NCBI GenBank assembly: GCA_020201445.1
Contig: JAIVGU010000220.1
Location: 1-6,433 of the forward strand
Source of the DNA: Halobacteriales archaeon
Lineage (GTDB): Archaea; Thermoplasmatota; E2; JACPAO01; JAHFTW01
Direction: 5' to 3'
Length of the DNA stretch: 6,433 nt
Part shown: positions 1 through 4,013 of the stretch, in pieces
How the letters are laid out: the number at the start of each line of letters is the position of its first letter
How positions within the stretch are numbered: the first letter of the stretch is position 1
Program-made: the position numbers and the translations under genes
The notes under the pieces: model-generated
What the model was told of the DNA's origin: nothing
Seen by the model: only the letters and a program-made list of their open reading frames with translations
The model's database searches: none

Positions 1-371
1 GCCTTGAGGCCGGCCTTCGCCATCTGGATGGCCTGGTTGCCGGTGACGGCGCCCAGCGCGGGGACGTAGGGCTCCTCGTTGAGCAGCCGCCACAGCCGGT
101 TGGCGCCGTGCCGGGCCACGGGGTAGTCGAAGTGGAGGCTGCCGCGCAGGCGCACGACGTCGTGGGCGCCGTAGTCGCGCTGCACGCCCTGCCAGCGCGC
201 CTCGGCCTCCCACTCGCGCCGCAGGGCCAGGACCGCCGCCTCGAACCCGGGGCCGCGGTCGCCCGCGGTCGTGCTCGGCGCTCCCGTCCCGGTGGCATCC
301 TTGTTGGCCATGCTCCCCACGTTCGGCCCCGCAACGGCATCAGGGTTGCCACGGCCCGACATGTTGGCCAC
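1..371 (-). CDS. aceA: Isocitrate lyase, N-terminal part (gene runs off the left edge)
   Basis: Isocitrate lyase splits isocitrate into glyoxylate and succinate, the first step of the cytoplasmic glyoxylate shunt used for growth on acetate or fatty acids. About 123 codons are present. The visible protein has the family's N-terminal signature: an EWEAEARW segment, VQRDYGAHDVVRLRGS, then GANRLWRLLNEE, ALGAVTGNQAIQMAKAGLK. This is close to the order seen in actinobacterial AceA, up to the first barrel strand. The catalytic KKCGH-type loop would lie outside the window. The start is uncertain. GTG at 371 has an AAGGAGG seven bases upstream, and is used here. ATG at 311 restarts with the same Met-Ala-Asn, gives an N-terminus nearer the family's length, and marks where the near-total G/C third-position bias begins. 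The gene follows the DUF2935-like gene after 75 bp on the same strand, or 135 bp if it starts at 311. Identity is secure; the start is not. Confidence 0.9.
   Translation of the reverse strand, partial: MANMSGRGNPDAVAGPNVGSMANKDATGTGAPSTTAGDRGPGFEAAVLALRREWEAEARWQGVQRDYGAHDVVRLRGSLHFDYPVARHGANRLWRLLNEEPYVPALGAVTGNQAIQMAKAGLK
338..364 (-). promoter_or_regulatory. Candidate bipartite element ACATGT-N9-GCAACCCTGATG before isocitrate lyase
   Basis: Read on the minus strand, ACATGT (364-359) is followed nine bases later by GCAACCCTGATG (349-338). The same two words in the same order, spaced by ten bases, occur before the DUF2935-like gene at 1469-1442. The element lies 26 nt before ATG 311. If translation starts at GTG 371, the element is inside the coding sequence. 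The repetition is seen directly; a regulatory role is inference. Confidence 0.35.
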
Positions 372-378
372 CTGCGCG

Positions 379-385
379 CCTCCTT
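379..385 (-). promoter_or_regulatory. Shine-Dalgarno sequence AAGGAGG before isocitrate lyase
   Basis: On the minus strand AAGGAGG lies 7 nt before GTG at 371 and 16 nt before ATG at 362. It supports the GTG start. It begins directly after the base of the 387-447 hairpin, so folding of that hairpin could affect access of the ribosome. Confidence 0.55.
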
Positions 386-386
386 C

Positions 387-447
387 ACCGCGAAACGCCG
401 CGAACGGCCAGGACAGCCCATTCCTGGAGGTTCGCGGCGTTCGCGGT
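387..447 (-). repeat. Long hairpin between the DUF2935-like gene and isocitrate lyase
   Basis: The plus-strand arms are ACCGCGAAACGCCGCGAAC (387-405) and GTTCGCGGCGTTCGCGGT (430-447). They pair over 18 positions with one bulged A. An inner stem CCAGGA/TCCTGG (408-413/422-427) closes an 8-nt loop, with a 2-nt mismatch between the stems. On the mRNA the hairpin starts within the TGA stop codon of the DUF2935-like gene (449-447) and ends one base before the AAGGAGG of isocitrate lyase. No U-run follows, so it is not a classic intrinsic terminator. It could be a processing or stability structure, a coupling or attenuation element, or one copy of a dispersed REP-like repeat. Confidence 0.75.
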
Positions 448-1418
448 CAGGAGCGTGCCGGGGCCTGCGCCTGCGCCTGTCGCAACTCCTCGATGGCCCA
501 CACCGTCTCGCGGCGCCAGTGGTCGGCCAGCCGGGGGCTGAGGATGCCCTGGAGGCGGCCGGCCTCGACCTGGCGGGCGGTGTCGGTCATCGCCTCCAGC
601 GCCTCGCCGGCCAGCTCCAGGACGGTGGCCAGTTCGCCCGCCGGCGTCGCCCTGCCGCCCTCCTCCACCAGGGAGCCGGTGGCCACCTGGAACCCCTCGC
701 TGCGGCGCTGCCACTGCCGGATGGCCTGGCGCTCGGCGGGGTCGAGGAGGTGGGCGACGAAGCGGGCGTGCTCGTCGAGGGCGTGGCCCCAGAAGCCCAC
801 CGCCGCGCGCGGCTCCGGCGTGACGTCGCCGCTGCCGATGCGGCCGAGGCGGTCGTCCCAGTGCTCGGCCTCGCGGCGGGCGTGGTCGAAGAGGAGCGGC
901 CACGCCAGGCTGCGCAGCTCGCCGGACACCTGCAGGTCGTGGCACTCCTGCGTGAAGGCGAGGATGGGCTCCAGCTCGTCGCGCATCTGGCGGGTGAAGG
1001 CGCGCACCTCGCCGGGGGGCGGCGGGCCGACGATGTCGATGTGCTGCGCCAGGCGGCGGTACTTCTTGCCCAGGAGGAGGGACTGGGCGCGCTGCGCTGC
1101 GGCGGTTTCCGGCGGCAGCAGGAGGGTGAACAGGGCGGCGTGCTCGGCCATGCACTCGATGGCGAAGCGCGCGGTGGCCCAGGCGTGGTCGCGCGGCGCG
1201 TCGTTGCCGGGCGCCACGACGTACATCTGCCGCTCCCAGTCGCTCTCCGGGCCCTGGCCGTCGGTGCGGGCGACGAGGCGGAAGCCGGCCTGCGCCATGT
1301 AGCGGGCGTAGGGCGTCAGCGCGGGCCCGGCGGGGGCGGCGAGGGGGCCGGACCCGTCGCCCTGGGTGGTCTGCGCGGCCTGGCGCGGGGAGGCGTGCTG
1401 CGGCGGGTCGGTCGGCAC
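447..1418 (-). CDS. DUF2935-like helical (ferritin-fold type) protein
   Basis: The predicted product is 323 residues, almost wholly helical after a Pro/Gln/Ala-rich tail (1-34). It resembles the DUF2935 family of two-repeat helical bundles with ferritin-like geometry. Support comes from repeated His/Glu helices: AEHAALF (91-97), QECH (157-160), DHARREAEHW (178-187), then FWGHALDEHARFVAHLLDPAER (209-230, with H212, E216, H217) and DHWRRE (299-304). These His and Glu residues suit metal binding, but no activity is established for the family as far as I know. There is no signal peptide or membrane segment. GTG 1418 is chosen because G/C third-position bias is near total from there and weaker upstream. 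ATG 1298 (283 residues) is the alternative, and neither has a clear Shine-Dalgarno. The gene sits between the regulator and isocitrate lyase on one strand. The family call is moderate to good; the function is unknown. Confidence 0.75.
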   Translation of the reverse strand: MPTDPPQHASPRQAAQTTQGDGSGPLAAPAGPALTPYARYMAQAGFRLVARTDGQGPESDWERQMYVVAPGNDAPRDHAWATARFAIECMAEHAALFTLLLPPETAAAQRAQSLLLGKKYRRLAQHIDIVGPPPPGEVRAFTRQMRDELEPILAFTQECHDLQVSGELRSLAWPLLFDHARREAEHWDDRLGRIGSGDVTPEPRAAVGFWGHALDEHARFVAHLLDPAERQAIRQWQRRSEGFQVATGSLVEEGGRATPAGELATVLELAGEALEAMTDTARQVEAGRLQGILSPRLADHWRRETVWAIEELRQAQAQAPARS

Positions 1419-1441
1419 GGGAGGCCATCGTGCGGCGGCGC

Positions 1442-1469
1442 CATCAGGGTTGCACAGCCCCGCACATGT
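1442..1469 (-). promoter_or_regulatory. Candidate bipartite element ACATGT-N10-GCAACCCTGATG before the DUF2935-like gene
   Basis: Read on the minus strand, ACATGT (1469-1464) is followed ten bases later by GCAACCCTGATG (1453-1442), 23 nt before the GTG start at 1418. It matches the element at 364-338 before isocitrate lyase. The surrounding bases are also partly alike: CGGGCCGTG there, GCGGGGCTGT here. It could be a promoter or operator, or part of a repeated intergenic cassette. Confidence 0.4.
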
Positions 1470-1482
1470 CCAGACCCAACCC

Positions 1483-1549
1483 AACCACGAATTTCACGAA
1501 TTGCGCGAACGACGCAGGGCCCTTCGTGGAATTCGTGCACTTCGTGGTT
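1483..1549. repeat. Imperfect inverted repeat after the HTH gene
   Basis: Arms AACCACGAATTTCACGAATT (1483-1502) and AATTCGTGCACTTCGTGGTT (1530-1549) are reverse complements at 18 of 20 positions, around a 27-nt spacer. Each arm is itself built from short repeated units (CACGAATT; TTCGTG). It begins 10 nt after the stop codon of the regulator gene. Its A/T content is well above the surrounding DNA. No T-run follows on either strand, so an intrinsic terminator is doubtful. From memory, CACGAATT-type repeats are dispersed between genes in some GC-rich genomes, which would make this one copy of such a family. Confidence 0.8.
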
Positions 1550-1559
1550 CAGTCCGGAC

Positions 1560-1937
1560 CTAGCGGGCCTGGACGAGGGCCACCGGGTCGCCGCCGGCCT
1601 GCATGCCGTGCGCCACGGGGACGGCGCTGGCGGCCGTGGGCTGGATGCCCTGCACCGCGTTGGCGGCGAGCCAGACGTAGCTCTGCCGCATGTCCCGAAG
1701 GCTGGGGCGCTCCATCAGGACGCCCAGGCTGCGAAGGGTGCGCAGGGCGGCGTAGACGGTGCGGCGCGGCAGGCCCGTGGTGGCCTGGATGTCGGCGCTC
1801 GTCATCGGCTGCTGCGCGTGCAGGGTGCCCAGGACCGTCTGGACGGAGGGGGCCACGGGGACGCCGGCGACGGTAATGCCGCCACTGCGGGTCCTGCGTT
1901 CAGGAACGGGCGTGTCTGTCAGGAAGGTCGGTGCCAT
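1560..1937 (-). CDS. Small winged helix-turn-helix transcriptional regulator
   Basis: The product is 125 residues with one winged helix-turn-helix domain at about 31-90. Helix 1 is SVQTVLGTLHAQ. TSADIQATTG forms helix 2 and the turn, LPRRTVYAALRTLRSLGVLMER (56-77) is the recognition helix and exit, and PSLRDMRQSYVWLA is the basic wing. The pattern is of the MarR/TrmB/ArsR-like type common in archaea and also found in bacteria. There is no ligand-binding domain, only an Ala/Val-rich tail of about 35 residues and a flexible N-terminus, so any signal must be sensed by the DNA-binding domain or a partner. ATG 1937 has GAGGGA six bases upstream. The first 21 codons use more A/T third positions than the rest. 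It is the first gene of a same-strand row with the DUF2935-like and isocitrate lyase genes, and a 14-bp palindrome 63 bp upstream suggests autoregulation. The fold is fairly sure; the target is inferred. Confidence 0.82.
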   Translation of the reverse strand: MAPTFLTDTPVPERRTRSGGITVAGVPVAPSVQTVLGTLHAQQPMTSADIQATTGLPRRTVYAALRTLRSLGVLMERPSLRDMRQSYVWLAANAVQGIQPTAASAVPVAHGMQAGGDPVALVQAR

Positions 1938-1987
1938 CGCAAATCCCTCGGGATGCTCCAGCCCACCGAATCCACCCAGGCCGTTAA

Positions 1988-2091
1988 GGGCCAACGCGGG
2001 CCAAACATGTTTGGGCACGACCGTCAAGCTCAAATCACGGCCGGGCGGCCAACAGGAGGAGATGCACTGGCTTGCCGTGGCCCGTTTGGCC
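1988..2091. promoter_or_regulatory. Cluster of GGCCAA(A/C) half-sites upstream of the regulator
   Basis: The gap of 230 bp between the isomerase stop (2168) and the regulator start (1937) holds no convincing gene. Within it GGCCAA(A/C), or its complement, occurs at 1989-1995, 1999-2005, 2047-2053 and 2084-2091 (last copy inverted), and the second copy overlaps the 2001-2014 palindrome. The word is not rare in GC-rich DNA, so the clustering is only suggestive of repeated regulator binding sites. Confidence 0.25.
2001..2014. promoter_or_regulatory. Candidate operator: perfect palindrome CCAAACATGTTTGG
   Basis: This 14-bp perfect palindrome lies 63 bp before the regulator ATG in non-coding DNA. 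Its A/T-rich core stands out from the surrounding sequence. A dimeric winged-helix protein would bind such a site, and the nearest candidate is the adjacent regulator. Its core ACATGT recurs before the other two genes of the row, and GGCCAACATGT at the GTG of isocitrate lyase is nearly a half-match. TTGACG on the minus strand just upstream could be part of a promoter, but no good partner hexamer is visible. Confidence 0.5.
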
Positions 2092-2167
2092 TGCGCCGGA
2101 CCCTGCGGATGGCGATGTGTGGACATCCAGGACTGGGCAACGCTGCCGGTTTCTGCGCGACGGCCCG

Positions 2168-3241
2168 TCAGACGAGATACTCCGCCTTGACGTCCCCGGA
2201 CCCCGGCTCCGGCGCGGGGGCGCGCAGGAACGCCTTGAGCCCCACGACCTCGTCGATCTGGGCCGGGTCGACGCCGCGCAGCTCCGCCGTGTAGAACGAG
2301 GTGTAGTCCAGGAGCGCCAGGGCGCGCGCCTGCTCGACGACATGGTCCGCGAAGCAGCGGATGGGGCCGAACTGGCGGTGGTGCCACGGCACCCCCCACG
2401 CCAGGTGGCGGCGGCGCATGAACTCCAGGCGGCGCTCCATCTCCGGGTCCTGCGCGGCGTGGCTCAGCGCCAGGGCCGTGAAGTGGGCGCGCAGCGGGTC
2501 GCCGCTCCACCCCGTGCCGGCGTTGTGGTTGCACTCCGGCACCTCCTCGACGTCGCAGATCTTCTTCGCGTTCTCGTTCAGCAGCGAGGCGAAGAAGACG
2601 CCGAGGCCGGCGAAGGCGGGCGTGACGTAGACCTGCGGGATGCGGTCGGCCAGCCGGCGCGCCAGGAGGCGGGCCTCGTTGCGCGGCTCCGGGACGTGCG
2701 GGCCGCAGGCGGCGTCCACCTCGCGCACCGCGGCGGCGGCCTCCTTCACCGGCACGGTGGCGCCCAGCAGGCCCGAGCCCTCCAGGAACCCCAGGACGCT
2801 GAACCAGGCGTGCGCCAGCGCCACCCGGGGCTGGTAGCCCGTCGGCTGCGGCACGGTGCGCTCCGCCAGCTCCGCCACGGGGCCGCCGGTGGTGAAGGCG
2901 GTGACGCGGCAGCCGCGGCGGCGCGCCTCGCGGGCGGCGGCCAGGGTCTCCTCGGTGCGCCCGGAGTAGCTGAGCGCGAGGACGTGCCAGTCCTGCTTGA
3001 CGTGGCGGGGCAGGTCGTGGTGCTGCAGCAGCGTGAACGGGGCGTCGAGCACCCGCGCCGCGGCGTCGCGCACCAGCATCGCGGTCGCCCCCGAGCCGCC
3101 CATGCCGGCGAAGAGCAGCCCGTTGGCCTTGAGCCCGGGCACGGCGGCCTCCAATCCAGCGCGGAAGCCGGTCTCGACGAGCCCCGCCTTGCCCTGCACC
3201 TGCCCCAGGAAGCTGGGGTTGACCGTCGCCTGCATGCCCAT
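2168..3241 (-). CDS. SIS-domain bifunctional phosphoglucose/phosphomannose isomerase
   Basis: This 357-residue cytoplasmic enzyme should interconvert fructose 6-phosphate with glucose 6-phosphate and mannose 6-phosphate, linking glycolysis or gluconeogenesis to sugar-nucleotide supply. The order of motifs fits the archaeal-type bifunctional family. GMGGSG (46-51) is the first SIS phosphate loop. SYSGRTEET (91-99) is the family's serine/threonine phosphate-binding motif. LNENAKK (221-227) and PECNHN (235-240) carry the expected catalytic Glu223 and His239, sixteen residues apart as in characterised members. DYTSFYTAEL (312-321) and GLKAFL (334-339) form the C-terminal end. ATG 3241 is chosen, with GGAAG four bases upstream; ATG 3235 is possible. 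It is divergent from the glycosyltransferase operon across 193 bp and lies 230 bp upstream of the regulator on the same strand. The family is secure; mannose activity is inferred from the family. Confidence 0.9.
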   Translation of the reverse strand: MGMQATVNPSFLGQVQGKAGLVETGFRAGLEAAVPGLKANGLLFAGMGGSGATAMLVRDAAARVLDAPFTLLQHHDLPRHVKQDWHVLALSYSGRTEETLAAAREARRRGCRVTAFTTGGPVAELAERTVPQPTGYQPRVALAHAWFSVLGFLEGSGLLGATVPVKEAAAAVREVDAACGPHVPEPRNEARLLARRLADRIPQVYVTPAFAGLGVFFASLLNENAKKICDVEEVPECNHNAGTGWSGDPLRAHFTALALSHAAQDPEMERRLEFMRRRHLAWGVPWHHRQFGPIRCFADHVVEQARALALLDYTSFYTAELRGVDPAQIDEVVGLKAFLRAPAPEPGSGDVKAEYLV

Positions 3242-3263
3242 CCCGCTTCCAGGGGGGCCGCCT

Positions 3264-3328
3264 AGGGGCTTGCGGGACAGACGGCGGGGACATGCGGCTT
3301 GTCCGTTGCCCGCTGTCCCTGCACCCCT
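3264..3328. repeat. Imperfect inverted repeat in the divergent intergenic region
   Basis: Three nested pairs lie between the isomerase and the operon on the right: AGGGG/CCCCT (3264-3268/3324-3328), GGGACAG/CTGTCCC (3274-3280/3313-3319) and GGACA/TGTCC (inner, about 3288-3292/3300-3304). They are separated by small mismatched bulges. The repeat covers about a third of the 193-bp gap between two divergently transcribed starts. It could be an operator region shared by both or a leader-RNA structure. Confidence 0.5.
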
Positions 3329-3334
3329 TACATT
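3306..3334 (+). promoter_or_regulatory. Possible sigma70-type promoter for the rightward operon
   Basis: TTGCCC (3306-3311) and TACATT (3329-3334) are separated by 17 bp and give a partial match to -35/-10 consensus, about 100 bp before GTG 3435. TTACATTT is the most A/T-rich spot in the gap. If the host is an archaeon this reading is wrong, though the same spot might serve as a weak TATA-like element. Confidence 0.25.
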
Positions 3335-3434
3335 TCGGGGGGCCGAGAGCAGCAGGTCGGATGCGCCCCTGCCCGCCGTGGCCCCGCCCGCCTTGCATGG
3401 CGGCGGCACCCCCCACGCCCCGGGAGGTGGCGCC

Positions 3435-4013
3435 GTGACCCGCCTCGCCCTCGTCCTCGGGGTGCTGCCGTTCCTGCCGCCCGGCCGCGGCGCGCTCATC
3501 CTCATGCTGGGAGGGTTGGTCGTCCTGCCAGTCTCGCTCCTCATGTCCCGCATGGGCGCCCGCCCGGTGAAGGCGCAGCCGCGGCACGCCCCCCTGGAGT
3601 TCGTCGCCGTCCCGGCAGCGCCGCCCCCCGTCCAGGCCGCACAGTGGCAGCCGGTCGAGGCCCCGGCCCAGCCTGCGCACGCCGCGCCCGTCGCCCAGGC
3701 CGCACAGGCCCTCCATCCCCGCGTGGCCCACCACGCCGCGCAGGCCGCGCGCCCCTGGGGCGGCACCGGGCTTGAGCGCGCCCTCCGGCAGGCCGTGGGG
3801 GGGACGCACCTCCTGCTCGCCGAGCCGGGCCGCTACGTCGTGCGCCTGGGCCGCTGCGACTCCTGCGCGCGCCACCTGCACGCCTGCGAGGCCGAGCGGG
3901 CCGCCCTCCAGCAGGCCGTCGCCGCCTACCTGCGCGACCCCCACGTCGCCGAGGTCGCCTGCGGCCGGCTCGACCGCCGCACCACCTGCACGTTCGACAT
4001 CCGGGGGCGCTGA
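3435..4013 (+). CDS. Membrane-anchored protein with C-terminal V4R-like cysteine-rich domain
   Basis: The product is 192 residues. The N-terminus (about 3-38) is hydrophobic with a Pro-Gly-Arg break, reading as two short membrane segments or an anchor hairpin. A low-complexity Ala/Pro/Gln/His linker follows (about 41-108), then a compact C-terminal domain (about 112-191). That domain has YVVRLGRCDSC (134-144), Cys151, a helix, then EVACGRLDRRTTCTFDI (173-189). The spacing and the closing Cys-x8-Cys-Thr-Phe-Asp-Ile resemble the V4R (4-vinyl reductase) domain, a small-molecule-binding module found in regulators and tetrapyrrole proteins. This is my alignment by eye. The five cysteines (141, 144, 151, 176, 185) could bind metal or form disulfides. 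GTG 3435 has GGGAGGTG five bases upstream. The stop codon directly precedes the glycosyltransferase start, so the two are probably coupled. The gene is likely real, the domain call is tentative and the function is unknown. Confidence 0.7.
   Translation: MTRLALVLGVLPFLPPGRGALILMLGGLVVLPVSLLMSRMGARPVKAQPRHAPLEFVAVPAAPPPVQAAQWQPVEAPAQPAHAAPVAQAAQALHPRVAHHAAQAARPWGGTGLERALRQAVGGTHLLLAEPGRYVVRLGRCDSCARHLHACEAERAALQQAVAAYLRDPHVAEVACGRLDRRTTCTFDIRGR
3632..3707 (+). repeat. In-frame duplication in the linker of the V4R-like protein
   Basis: CCAGGCCGCACAG occurs at 3632-3644 and again at 3695-3707, exactly 63 bases (21 codons) apart. It encodes Gln-Ala-Ala-Gln in both copies. It suggests that the Ala/Pro/Gln linker grew by slippage or short duplication, which is usual for flexible spacers. 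Confidence 0.6.

Noticed and set aside
387..447. Reading the hairpin as a classic Rho-independent terminator
   Set aside because: No T-run follows the stem on the transcribed strand; a Shine-Dalgarno follows instead.
1419..1484. Extension of the DUF2935-like gene to TTG 1484
   Set aside because: The extra 22 codons lack the G/C third-position bias seen from 1418 onward, start inside the inverted repeat and cover the shared GCAACCCTGATG element, so they are better read as intergenic.
2062..2190. Possible 42-residue plus-strand peptide starting at ATG 2062, preceded by AGGAGG
   Set aside because: The Shine-Dalgarno-like sequence is only two bases from the ATG, the codon use is unlike the neighbours, and the frame runs antisense into the isomerase end. 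The purine run may be chance.
108..2294. A 728-codon open frame on the plus strand
   Set aside because: It runs antisense to isocitrate lyase, the DUF2935-like gene, the regulator and the end of the isomerase. Its translation is low-complexity Gly/Ala/Arg/Val with no motifs. Long antisense open frames are expected when real genes have almost only G/C third positions.
3242..3766. Upstream extension of the isomerase frame to GTG 3766
   Set aside because: The added stretch is antisense to the V4R-like gene and low-complexity. The isomerase family's N-terminus fits a start at 3241.
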